DNA of 64,000 bases from assembly GCA_947172415.1 (NCBI GenBank), contig OX359201.1, positions 5,208,001-5,272,000 on the forward strand. Direction: 5' to 3'. Positions within the stretch are counted from its first letter, which is position 1; every line of letters starts with the position of its first letter. This document shows positions 23,601 to 34,081 of the stretch, piece by piece. The notes below the pieces were generated by a model. The model saw nothing but the letters and a program-made list of their open reading frames with translations. It was not told the DNA's origin and did no database searches. A program made the translations under genes and the position numbers. The DNA comes from Chondrosia reniformis (lineage: Eukaryota; Porifera; Demospongiae; Chondrillida; Chondrillidae).

Positions 23601-26600
23601 TCTGTCCAATGGTATCAGTCCCTACTTCTGTCCAATGGTACCAGTCCCTACTTCTGTCCAATGGTATCAGTCCCTACTTCTGTCCAATGGTACCAGTCCT
23701 TACTTCTGTCCAATGGTACCAGTCCCTACTTCTGTCCAATGGTATCAGTCCCTACTTCTCTCCAATGGTATCAGTCCCTACTTCTGTCCAATGGTACCAG
23801 TCCCTACTTCTGTCCAATGGTATCAGTCCCTACTTCTGTCCAATGGTACCAGTCCCTACTTCTCTCCAATGGTATCAGTCCCTACTTCTCTCCAATGGTA
23901 TCAGTCCCTACTTCTGTCCAATGGTATCAGTCCCTACTTCTGTCCAATGGTATCAGTCCCTACTTCTGTCCAATGGTACCAGTCCCTACTTCTGTCCAAT
24001 GGTACCAGTCCCTACTTCTGTCCAATGGTACCAGTCCCTACTTCTGTCCAATGGTACCAGTCCCTACTTCTGTCCAATGGTACCAGTCCCTACTTCTGTC
24101 CAATGGTACCAGTCCCTACTTCTGTCCAATGGTATCAGTCCCTACTTCTGTCCAATGGTACCAGTCCCTACACTGAATGCCGGTGTAAAACCATTAGATT
24201 ACTAATGTACATGTCACATATTATTTACCCTTAGTCTTGTAAAGTTCTCACTTTGAAGCTAATCCCGTCCGGCCCTTTGCTATTTATAGGAATCTTTGTT
24301 ACATATGAAGGGTGGTTTTTATCTTATACTTGAAAATGGTGGAAGGTTTAGGCAAAATCGACAAGTAAACAGAGATCTTTCATATGAGCTGGTCCCCTGT
24401 GAGTTTTACTGTATTTACTGTACATCACATCAAAATGTTAACGTGTTACCATGGCAACTCACCTTTGTATATATATAGCTAGGGAGGTGGACTTTGAAGG
24501 ACTAGATACAGCCTGTTTGGCTTATCTTTTGATTGGAGAGAAGATCTTCTGGTCCTCTAGACCAACTCCTCTAAGGTATAGCCTTCACTAAATATTCCAT
24601 AAAGATTATATTGGAGATCTTTAGGGGCTCCCACACTTCCTATTAATACGGAAATTTTCGTTGTTAAAATATTTTCGTGATTTTCGCTCATTCATTTGTT
24701 TGTGTGAATCAAGAAGTGCGGTTGGTTTAGACAATGAAAATATTTCAACACGAAAATTTCTGCAAATGAATATTTCCCGAATTACGGTATTGTTTCATTT
24801 CTACCACCAGTTGTTGCACTCATCTGGTGTATATAATATTGTAAGACCTTATTATTAATATATAAATACAGTACATTTAAATTGCGAATAGTGGCATTTG
24901 GGAAGCTTAAATTAACTAAACTTTGTTTCTTTTCTTCTACTGTCTTTATAATTTTGAGAAAACTTATAAAGGTCTAGAATCATAAAGAATACGACTATGG
25001 CAGCCATATAAAGTTTAAACTCAAATTGCTTGTTTTTGTTTCTGTAGAAATGAATATTTCTTTGTTATATGTGTTAAACACATTTTTACTCTACTCAAAC
25101 TGCTAGAAGATGTTTATGTTGAAAAGGGTCTTGTGAGTCAAGTGTGCATTTAGATTCCAAAATGTATGTTATGAAATCTTACATCTGAAATGGAAACACT
25201 TTCTTAGGTTCTTCTATCAGAGTGTGTCTCCGTGTTAACAGCTGGATCACTTGACCTCGGGGATCTCATAGAGACATCTTGTGAAGTATTGCTGCTGCAG
25301 ATAGCACAAGTTGCTATATACTCTCAAAAGACAGAGCTAGTGAGCATTCAATATTCATGATAGGCATACAATATACTTTGCGTTAATGATTACATTTGTA
25401 TACAGTATATTAATAATGTGTTAATTAGCTATGTATATGTATTAGGAATTTCCTGATAATTTAAAAAGTGGCCATGGTTAAATAGTTTGAGAGTTATTTG
25501 TTACTGAGTAACATTTTAAATAACTCTCAGTTTATTTATTTATACTCTAATTTCTCTCTTGTTTACATATTATATACGTACGTATATACTGTATAGGCCC
25601 TGATATCTAATGTAAGTACACGCACAATAAATGTACAGTCCCTGATATCTAATGTAAGAGTTTTATCCTAAACTACACCTCTCATTTAGCCACTCTTTCC
25701 TCTTATTTTCCATGTAATCAGTAACAAGCTCCACATTGCACTAAAATCCAACACATACTGTACGTAAGTACTTTAGAAGGATAATATCAAATGCAATTAT
25801 TGGTTAAAGTTAGTAGTTCATATACAGCTTCAGATTTCTATATATAAAATTTATACATCATGCACTTTAATATATATATATACCATACATTTAGTATATA
25901 AGGACTTGCACACCAAATTGCAGTGAAAATCATACATACGGTAAATCTGCAAATTATCTACGGACCAGGGTTGGATTAAAAATGAAAGTAACTTTCCCAC
26001 TGCTTATTCTACTGGGACCAAGTATCATCACAAATGGTGCTCCAGTAACTAGCCATCCTCTAGTGAAAGCTGTGAAAAGAGAACCAGGTTGCCAAGCTGA
26101 GTTTCAGGAATGCAAAAATAACAAACCTGAGTCAGAATGTGAAAAAGAAGCAATGGAATGTTATTTTAGTGAATTTGGAACTGAAGAAACCTTGATTATT
26201 ATTGAAAGGTTCTGTAACCTGCCAGCAGTTGAGGAGGGAACTGATAAGAGGTCTTCTTCCATAAAGAGAACTGTCGACTGTTTTGAATTGTTCAAGGAGT
26301 GTAGAAATGAACATCCAGAAGAGGAAGAAGTTCCACATAACATACTGACTGAATGTCATAGTGACTATCTTACTTGTTTAGCTGAAAATCACATAGACAG
26401 CTACCAGGAATTACTTAATGGAGGAAGAGAAGTTTGTAAGCAGTATAGAGAAGAAGCTGAAGCAGAAGTTCCTGAGAAACCTTGTGAGACTATGAAAGAT
26501 GTATGCCTTCACTTAGCTGAAGGCAATGTTATTGGTGATGCCGAATGTGATGAAGCCTATGTGAATTGCAAGCTGAAGGAGGCAGAATAAAGGAAGGGCC

Positions 26601-29600
26601 TTTATACTACAAACAGATACTGCATAGAACATTAGTATAACAATAATATAATACAATCATAAAAAGCTCAATTATTCTATAGGATACAGTAGATTACATA
26701 GAAGTATATGTGCAGCTCTGCAGAAATTTATTATTCATTCATATTGAAGTAATAGTAATTTCATATGGGTTATGGAACGTTTTAATATCCACTTTTCTCT
26801 CACTAGTATTGCACATAGAGAAATTGATCCATGTGTTGTAGCCATACCTTTAAAATACATAGGTTTTTCTTTATGTATTAGTTATAGCCCAGAGGCAAGG
26901 ACGGTAGCCAGAATATATTACGAGACCGAGGCAAAGTCCGAGGTGATGGGCTATAACTGATTTATACCCCATTGCTCCTGGTATTCCAGCAGCCACTTCC
27001 TGTTATTAAAGAGGTCACACTCTATATCCTATTAATCAGCAGTTCATGCTGTATACAGTAGATAATGCTCCCCTTTATTAGCTTGTTGCCATGGCAATGG
27101 GGTATAAATAATAATATACAAAATGCTGGAAACCGAATCATTATAATGTATATACGTATGGAGTAAATCAGCTGTCTAGCACACAATCATTAGAGGTGCA
27201 GCCCTTGATATCTAATATAAGCACACAACCATTAGAGGTGCAGTCCTTGATATCTAATATAAGCACACAACTATTAGAGGTGCAGTCCTTGATATCTAAT
27301 ATAAGCACACAACCATTAGAGGTGCAGTCCTTGATATCTAATATAAGCACACAACTATTAGAGGTGCAGTCCTTGATACCTAATATAAGCACACAACTAT
27401 TAGAGGTGCAGTCCTTGATATAAGGACACAACTATTAATTACAGATTTAGCCTTTGTACTTGTTTGGATTATAATATCTCTTGGTACTTGCAGAGAAAAC
27501 AATGTCTTCCTCTGTTCCGACAAATAATGAAATCTTTCTCAAATGAGGCAAGATACAGACTCTACAAGTATGTACTGTATGTATGTACACATTAAATGAT
27601 CTAAGGATGTAGCCACTTTTATCTTAATCAATTTAAAGCTACCTATTCTCCAATGTAGTAATTGGCATTTTTGTGCACTAAGATTGTTTTTATCTGCTAA
27701 GGAAGGCCTGCATGGTTGCTTGTATTAGAAGTCTTTGTCTTTTACATGTATATACTTAATATAATATATGTACGTATTATTATTATCTAATTATACATTC
27801 ACCTATTTCCTAAAGGATTTTATTTCACTATACGAGCCATTCTGGGTTTTGGGGCTTACTTGTGCACGACCTAAAGGATGATATAGACTGTACCCTAAAG
27901 GTGAGTAACATGAAGCTGTACAATAATCTTGTACCATTCCTTATATTGGTGTATCTGTGCTACTTGATTCACAGAGAAATGAAAGAGAGTCTTACTTTCT
28001 TGGTGATGGATTGAAGTCACTTTTACATATTGCACTCTCCCTTCCAAACTTTGATAATGAAACTTCAGTTCTGAAAGAATCAGATAGGTATACATACAGT
28101 ACTTTAGAGTAATGGCCAATTAAAGTACGTACCTATATAGTGCACCCTACAAATTGCATTTCGCATTAGCTCATATTCTGTTGTCCTTAATGGAGAAGTT
28201 TTCTTGGAGGGTGTTCAAAATGGCCAACAGATTCCTTTGTGGGTTAAGGGACCCCTAGTTTTGCTTCCAAGCAATGTGTTTGGTGTTATGCAGTGCAGGC
28301 AAGCTTTGAGAGATGATATACTCCCTAATTAGAATGCACTTGTTTATTGGTAGTGAGGTGCTCATGTTGGAGACCATTAACTGTATAGGAAATTTAATCT
28401 GTACATTTAGCTTAATTTGTATGTACGTATGTATGTAAAGGAGTTGATGTGACCGTAGCCTTCATTATGTGAGGTTATACTGTATAGTTAGGATCATATG
28501 CATGTGCGTATATATATTTGCCAGTATTCCTCGTATGCCCTCCTCATTCGGTTATACGTATATATTAGATGTACATATATCATGATTTAGCATAGAGAGC
28601 CAAGGATTCACAGAAGATCAAGATAAAGAAAAGATAAAGACTCTCAGGATCACTGATGAAGGGTGGAATTCCCAGAAACGGCTGTCTGACCCAGTGGAGA
28701 AGAAGATGAAAGAAGGGAAAAGAAGGAAGAAAAGACTCCTGTATCTTCATCCAAAGCTCTCTTCAGGTTTAGTTCCCCTATAGGCTCTTTACAGAATAGG
28801 CATAGCATGTAGGAAAATGGTATCTTAGATTTTTCATATCAGGACTACGTAGTGTAACAGGAACCCTTTCTGTGTTCACTGATAGATTGATGGGTCTCAT
28901 GAACACTCTGAGATATATACTCTTGGTGGACAAACAAAGAAATAATGTAGTAAGCATTTAATTGATGTATCTAACTGAGTACATAAAACCTCTAACAAAT
29001 TTAAGAGATACACTTTCATAATTCTTGTTTCCAATGTAATATTTTAATAGTCATTTAATCACTAGGAGGTTTTCTTTGAGGAGCGGGGCAGTGGGAGAAT
29101 TTGCCCCACATTGGTAAAAGTCATATTGCCCCTTCAGTATTGTGATACAATATAGAAAGTCCCTGCCCCCATGTGATATATTCTAAAAGAAACCACGAAT
29201 GATCATTATTATACGTACGTACTGGTGTCGCAATGTTTGGGTTCAAATTTACAATTAATGCCAAAGTGCATTCCTTAATCCATCCTTTAGTACACACAGT
29301 TAGTTTACATGTTTTGCATGTTTCCAATGTAGATTGGTGCTTTAAATGATGGACTGTACTGGAAGGAACATCTCTGTGATCCACTACTGAGGACAGTGGA
29401 ATGGTCTAAGGAACATCATCAGAAGCTACTTGATCTTGCTCGCAGGGAAAAGCTACAGAGTAAGTCATTCTCTGTATATCATGAGACAGGTCTAGTCCCA
29501 ACAGGGGACAGTCCCTGTTAATGAGTGCAGCTAACAAATCAATCAGGAATATTACACACATACACACACATACATACAGTATATATACATATACTGTATA

Positions 29601-30165
29601 TGTGTGCCTTTATATTAGATTTGTGTATATGCTATCATGATAGACACTTCTGTTTATATAAAATAGCAAAGAGCACTTCTAACCAGGTAATGACTGTACA
29701 AGTGGGAGATGGAACGTTATCAGATTCAGAAAATCTCGACAAAAGTCAAGTCAGTTTAGTATACTCAAAATCTCATTCTGCGTGTGTACATAAGACTTGA
29801 AATGTCAGTAGGCTATCATGATCTATATGAAATAATAATAATAATAGTTATTTGTGTGACATAATAATATACCATACAAGAACCGAAATCAGTTTAAATG
29901 GCCCAACCTGATTTGGTTTATAAGTAAAATCATCACACTGCTACAGCTTGCATGAGGGGGTGAGTGAGGAGTGGTGGTGTATGCTTTATAACAATCAATG
30001 TCTTAAATAAATAAGCGACTTATGATATGTATACATTTAAATTACATATAATGTTGTGTATCTCTATTGCAGGCTTTGGCAACATCTCTTCTTCAACTGG
30101 AAATGCTGAAAGACACTGTAGAAAGGGTGTTATGCATCATTACTGAACATAATACAAGCAAATAA
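20694..30165 (+). CDS. GLMN: Glomulin (FAP68), 17 coding exons, 588 aa
   Basis: Glomulin is a HEAT-like repeat protein that binds the RING protein RBX1 and restrains cullin-RING ligases. Exons: 20694-20744, 20805-20924, 21062-21160, 21856-21955, 22132-22360, 23389-23494, 24290-24398, 24479-24575, 25048-25132, 25208-25339, 27494-27567, 27816-27900, 27975-28087, 28886-28949, 29333-29459, 29667-29749, 30073-30165. All phases fit and sum to 589 codons including stop; vertebrate glomulin is about 594 residues. Recognised blocks, aligned by eye with human: CPSREMNVVLLESLE, LVGLLGYPF, FEGLDTACLAYLL, the exon-12 stretch YTSHSGFWGLLVHDLKDDID, LMGLMNTLRYILLVDKQ, IGALNDGLYWKEHLCDPLL and ATSLLQLEMLKDTVERV. 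The last blocks form the RBX1-binding C-terminal region in the known family. Large introns carry minisatellites, mobile elements and a nested gene. Confidence 0.92.
21177..21400 (-). mobile_element. Family A short interspersed element (glomulin intron)
   Basis: Minus-orientation copy carrying the hammerhead-like core (21311-21360), then the body with CTTCATCCAAAGCTCTC and TTTAGTTCCCTATAGG and a tail that includes AGCATGTAGGAAAATGG. Other copies: 28600-28850, 39210-39400, 42690-42800, 47150-47330, 50818-51005, 60205-60275. Confidence 0.8.
21311..21360 (-). ncRNA. Hammerhead-like ribozyme core, family A
   Basis: On the minus strand: stem I CCCAGGATCA, CTGATGA, A-GGG..CCC-A stem II, GAAA, then TGGCTGTC and TGACT. 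Stem III is weakened here (AAATGGCTGTC). This is a degenerate copy of the motif best seen at 28644-28697. Confidence 0.45.
21590..21675 (-). mobile_element. Truncated family A element
   Basis: Tail and body fragment (CATGAATAATCTAACACACC ... AGGGAACTAAACCTAGTG) lacking the ribozyme part. Confidence 0.65.
22685..22850. repeat. 54-bp tandem repeat, 3 copies (glomulin intron)
   Basis: Unit ATTGGACTGCATGGAGTTTA ... GAGAGTTGAACCCTATCATT, nearly identical copies. Confidence 0.95.
22925..23385. repeat. 22-bp minisatellite, ~20 copies (glomulin intron)
   Basis: Unit GTGACCTATATATGTATTTG plus GT, ending at the acceptor of the glomulin exon at 23389. Confidence 0.95.
23521..24172. repeat. 26-bp minisatellite, ~25 copies (glomulin intron)
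   Basis: Unit CTTCTGTCCAATGGTATCAG then TCCCTA, varying at TATC/TACC and TGTCC/TCTCC. All three plus frames stay open because the unit lacks stops; these long frames are not genes. Confidence 0.97.
25597..25660. repeat. Short repeat related to the 42-bp array
   Basis: Two copies of CCCTGATATCTAATGTAAG, about 41 bp apart, resembling CCTTGATATCTAATATAAGC in the array at 27184-27434. Confidence 0.7.
25895..25903 (+). promoter_or_regulatory. TATA box of nested gene
   Basis: TATATAAGG lies 79 bp before ATG 25982, which would put the start site near 25925-25935. Inferred from position only. Confidence 0.5.
25982..26590 (+). CDS. Secreted three-repeat cysteine-rich protein, 202 aa, nested in glomulin intron
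   Basis: Single exon. MKVTFPLLILLGPSIITNGA is a clear signal peptide. The rest is acidic with 14 cysteines in three modules of the form C-x6-C-x(n)-C-x6-C: C37/44/53/60, C100/107/125/132 and C168/175/189/196. The first two modules are each followed by one more cysteine (C78, C152). Dibasic sites flank module 1: KR at 32-33 (before EPGC), KR at 89-90 and KR at 95-96 (before TVDC), so the product may be cut into separate peptides. The i,i+7 spacing suggests helices clasped by disulfides. I recognise no family. It lies on the same strand as glomulin with its own TATA box. Its function is unknown. Confidence 0.75.
   Translation: MKVTFPLLILLGPSIITNGAPVTSHPLVKAVKREPGCQAEFQECKNNKPESECEKEAMECYFSEFGTEETLIIIERFCNLPAVEEGTDKRSSSIKRTVDCFELFKECRNEHPEEEEVPHNILTECHSDYLTCLAENHIDSYQELLNGGREVCKQYREEAEAEVPEKPCETMKDVCLHLAEGNVIGDAECDEAYVNCKLKEAE
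26878..27115. mobile_element. Palindromic element in glomulin intron
   Basis: GTTATAGCCCA at 26881 and TGGGCTATAAC at 26947 are inverted. A second inverted pair is TTATACCCCATTGC (26963) and GCAATGGGGTATAAA (27097). Looks like a MITE or a composite of two. Confidence 0.6.
27184..27434. repeat. 42-bp tandem repeat, ~6 copies (glomulin intron)
   Basis: Unit GAGGTGCAGTCCTTGATATC then TAATATAAGCACACAACTAT. The frames on both strands are repeat artefacts. Confidence 0.95.
28600..28850 (+). mobile_element. Family A short interspersed element, most complete copy (glomulin intron)
   Basis: In ribozyme-sense orientation: hammerhead-like core at 28644-28697, an AG-rich stretch, the TCCAAAGCTCTC / TTTAGTTCCCCTATAGG block and a tail TAGGAAAATGGTATCTTAG near 28810. 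The tail resembles those of the other copies (AGCATG..GAAAAATGG..TTAGATT). No coding capacity; non-autonomous. Confidence 0.8.
28644..28697 (+). ncRNA. Hammerhead-like ribozyme core, family A reference copy
   Basis: CTGATGA at 28653-28659; stem II GGG (28661-28663) with CCC (28671-28673), flanked by an unpaired A on each side; GAAA at 28675-28678. Stem III is AC (28678-28679) with GT (28684-28685) closing loop GGCT, and the predicted cleavage triplet is GTC ending at 28686. Stem I: CAGGATCA before the core pairs with TGACCCAG after the triplet (TGA/TCA and CC/GG, one mismatch between). All universally required hammerhead bases are present. The A-A mismatch at the base of stem II is unusual and may reduce activity. 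Confidence 0.6.
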
Positions 30166-32060
30166 GTGTACCTTCCTAATGTTTTATATACAATTAGAAT
30201 TTGTATGTTATATAGTTATGTATGTATGTATGTATGTATGTATGTATGTATGTATGTATGTATACTTTATTGTACCTAGTATGCATTTCTTTAAATTTAT
30301 TACTACACAGTACAAGTTACAAAATGTTCTCATTCTAGGATAACCGCAATCAAGTTAGCTAAATAGTACAAATTACAGTAACTGCATTGCACTGGAGAGG
30401 TAACTCTTTACCAGCAAACCTGACATTGGGACATTGAGATCACATATAAAACAGGTCTGATGGCCAATTGGCCAATAATTGGTTTGGTTCAATGGCAATT
30501 ATTTTGCTTCAATTCTGAAAAGTTCTTATTGAACTGTGGCTATTGTAACAAAGTATCATTCCCTGTCACAGGACAAATACTGAAATGCTTCTTTGTTATT
30601 CCCCATAACTGTTCATATTCATAACAATAATCTGGACTAGAAAATTCTAACAAAATTAAATAATAGTCAATCACAAATAATCAGCTGAAAATGACTATCA
30701 CACAAAGAATACAAACTGACATGCCCTAATTTTAAACTAAAAGGTACCAGGCCCAGGGCTTTACTTTAAACTAAAATTGGAACAAGGATGAAACCCAAGC
30801 AGCTAGCTATAGCTACATATCAATAGGAACAGCCAGATACTTGGCATAGAGACATTTTAAACTAATTGCTGACCTATTAAATGGCTTGTACATGGCCAAA
30901 GAGCTCTCCAGCTGAGCACTGCCACAATTCTGGTTTGGCTGGAGAACATTAGCTGTGAGCTATAGACTAAAGCCAAACTGTATGAAAAATAAGTTTGGGA
31001 TTCTTTTGGTTAATTACCCAAACATTATACCTTAATTATAAGCTTCCTTCATCACTTTGAAACACAAAATTTAAAAACTATATAGCTAGGGTTATGGAAA
31101 CAAAAAATAAAATTCAAAGTAGTATGAACCTGGGAGTAAACATGCTGAAAATGTACTATTATTATTGGCCTGGACTGATATAGACAACTATAAGAACTAT
31201 TCTTATCATTCTAGTCAGACTTGAGGAAAACATGCCTGACATTTAAGAACAAAAAGTTCCTACAACTAAGTACAAATTACCATGGTTACATCTAAATAAC
31301 AAAGATTGCCATAGCAACAGCTGTAATCCATGCAATCAATTCAGGCTGCAACTGAACAATTAGAACACTAACTTAGCTGGTAGTACAATGTCATAATTTA
31401 AACTTTAAAAGTACAAATGAACTTTATTAAGAGCATGAATGATTCCCATATAACTATGAAGTGGTCTACAGTACATATTAACTATATTTGTCACTTTCTT
31501 GGTAAATTTTATCATTCAAGACAATTAATGTCCCGTGCACACTGATAAGTTCTATAGGCGTTCATAAAGGAGTAACAACAAACTGTCAGATTGGTAAGGT
31601 ATGTACCACATTCTAGCATCTTGTCCAATTATTTAAAACTTTGGAACACGTACAACATCAATTAAAGCTATACGGACGGCCATTTTGAGTAGGAGATTGT
31701 GCAAAAAATGTGTCTGTCCACAGGAAAACATTTAACTGTTGTAGTTCCTGTAATTATAAGTTAAGAACTCCATAGGGTGTCTGAAGTGCATGAAACTTTG
31801 GTTGACAAATGTGAGACTAAGAAGAGCACACGAAATATTTTATTTGACTAGCTAATTAACTACAGAGCTTCAGATTGTATGCACGGTTTTATCTTTCATG
31901 TTTAAAAAGGAAAACCAAAGCAATATACGGTTATCAGTTATAAATTCTTTTATGTAATTGTGATCGTATATACTGTACATGCAGTTTGTTTGAGTTTGAT
32001 GCAAAGATGTAGTTGAAAAGGCTTGCACTGTTAAGTCATTAATGCTATAAAACAATTAAA
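30166..32060. other. Intergenic, downstream of glomulin
   Basis: About 1.9 kb of AT-rich sequence with a short TATG microsatellite at 30214-30262. No coding region supported. Confidence 0.5.
30214..30262. repeat. TATG microsatellite
   Basis: Twelve uninterrupted TATG units. Confidence 0.95.
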
Positions 32061-33130
32061 GGCTCAATGAATCATTGAAACGTAGACAGTTGTTGATTAA
32101 GGACTTCTATTCATGGAACTGCTAGGTTTGCTTTTGCACGCCTGATCTCTATCAATAACAACTTGCTGAATAGGCTGGGTCATGTAGTGCATGTTGTCTA
32201 TTGTTCTCGAACATGACATCGAAAACAATAAACAAAGTTTAGCTTCCACGATTTTCCGCCAAGTTCACGAGGTTTCCCGCCGACAATTTCTAATAAATAG
32301 TCGAGCAAATTTTCAGTCTTTGGCCTCCGGGCTATCAACTCTGGAGGTCTACTTTGGTGTGGATCGATGCGCCAACCATTCTTGGAGTACGAGTAATGGT
32401 ACATGCCTATCCGAAGGGTCATCGGTGTTCGTATAGTGGGGTGGTCTCTCTACCAATGGGTTAGTGCCTGGAGATGTATCTCACTATTAATCCTGCTTGT
32501 GTGTTAAATTGGCACTTGCGGATTCTTGCTATACGACCCGTACCTGGAGGTTGGTGTGGTCCAGTGCCACTACGTAGTCGGTCAGGAAGCTATTGTAGGC
32601 TGCCACATCAGGTTGGTTTGGAAGCATTTGCATTTGCATTTGGAATTTTACATGCATGCGCATGTGCTCAATCTTTATGTCCGTATATGTACGTCTATAT
32701 GCTGGTAATTATGTATTATCTAATTCTTTCTTGTAGTTCATCGATGGGTCCCTACTCTAAAGCAACCTGGCCGATCCCAATGAGCTAAAGTCTGTGTACA
32801 GTGCTCTCAAGCTGCGTTGTGTGCACATGATGATTCTCATTGGTGGGAGTTTGTGGTCCGCCAGGGTCGGGCTTGTTCTGTCCGTAGCGTGAGGCAGTGC
32901 AAGACTAGTAACTGGTCACAGGTCGGTCAGGTACGCCGGACCGTTCCCGAGCAACTTCTCTTACGACGCAAGTAGTGGAAGTGTCAAACAGAGTTGAGAA
33001 ACCGGAGGCCATTTGGGGCACGAAGTACTTCTACCTCCACGTGGTGTGCCCTGGGATCATCTTTACACTCAGTAAAGTGCATGATGCGAAACGAAGTACT
33101 GCAGCACCGTTCCAGTAATACTCAAAAGAA
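32060..33130. other. Unassigned 1-kb segment with higher GC and CpG
   Basis: Broken frames include one read DPYLEVGVVQCHYVVGQEA (near 32535) and another read DDSHWWEFVVRQGRACSVR (about 32810-32975). They do not join into a gene I recognise. It could be a decayed transposon or a spliced transcript. Confidence 0.3.
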
Positions 33131-33429
33131 ACAACATGGCCCATGAAGAACTTGTTTTAGAACTACATACATTGTTTGAATATTTTTTAATTTAAAACCA
33201 TATACATGTATATTTCACAATTGTCAAACAAATATATCATTGTGCAGTCCCAATTGTCAATAATGACGAATTCATAATGAGATATATGAAATATAACCCA
33301 GCTCATCGCAATGCGCATCCAGTATACTCTTGTAAATTATTGCATAACAAGTATTAAAGGCCGGCCCGTGTTCCTTAGATTGCGGTGACGTTGCAGGACA
33401 CATGACATGCATTATAAATGTTGTAAGTA

Positions 33430-33655
33430 AAGAGGAATTATGGAAAAAGAGGGAAAGTAAAACGAAAAAGAAAAAGGAAAAAAGGAGGAAAGCAAAACAA
33501 AAAAGGGAAAAAAGGAGGAAAGCAAAACGAAAAAGAAAAAAGGGAAAAAGGAGGAAAGTAAAACGAAAAAGAAAAAAGGGAAAAAAGGAGGAAAGTAAAA
33601 CGAAAAAGAAAAAAGGGAAAAAAGGGAAAAAAGGGGGAAAAGGAGGAAAATAAAA
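33430..33655. repeat. Purine-rich low-complexity tract
   Basis: GGAAAGTAAAACGAAAAAG-type repeats, almost pure purine on the plus strand. Frames on both strands are compositional artefacts. Confidence 0.9.
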
Positions 33656-33689
33656 GAGAAGTAAACGAAAAGAAAGAAGTATTCTGCAT

Positions 33690-33832
33690 GATGTGTATAT
33701 ACTCCAGAGAATAAAAAGAAAGAGATAGTGTACCAAGTCCCAACTAAAGAGATCGTCTCACCTATACAGGCCTTCTTGCAGTCCTTGCAAGGGACTTGGT
33801 ACACTACCTCTCTCTCTCTCTGGAGTACATAT
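33690..33832 (-). mobile_element. Foldback element with GIY-YIG (Penelope-like) coding fragment
   Basis: Arms TACTCCAGAGA ... TAGTGTACCAAGTCCC (33699-33731) and GGGACTTGGTACACTA ... CTGGAGTA (33791-33827) are inverted. The minus strand between and across the right arm encodes VVYQVPCKDCKKACIGET, the start of the GIY-YIG nuclease found in Penelope-like retroelements (usual form: YxIPCxxCxxxYIGET). Only this fragment remains. Confidence 0.65.
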
Positions 33833-34081
33833 GCTTTCTCTTGATGACCAAAGATTCCATATATTATGTTCTCAATTAATTTGTTCGTTGGTGCTTAAGT
33901 AATCATTAAATAATCCTGTATGCATATAGTGTGTTGTTGCTAATTTAAGATAATGTTCTGATGTTATGGTAATGCTGTTGTTATGGAGTTTTATATTGTA
34001 TAATTAATTATTAACCTACATACTTCTATTTCAATTCTGAATATTGTTAAAGGACAATTATATTTTATACATACATACATA

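Larger units (their letters stand above)
25340..27493. other. Glomulin intron 10 hosting a nested gene
   Basis: 2.15-kb intron holding the cysteine-repeat gene (25982-26590), a palindromic element (26878-27115) and two stretches of a related repeat (25597-25660 and 27184-27434). Confidence 0.8.

Noticed and set aside
23531-24234. Three overlapping open frames of about 200 residues
   Set aside because: They are the three frames of a 26-bp minisatellite without stops, inside a glomulin intron.
28160-28330. Open frame with VVLNGEVFLEGVQNGQQIPL
   Set aside because: No ATG, lies in a glomulin intron, and the glomulin phases close without it; possibly a decayed element fragment.
33272-33804. Phe-rich membrane-like frames on the minus strand
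   Set aside because: Artefact of a purine-rich tract; only the short GIY-YIG stretch at the end looks like real protein ancestry.
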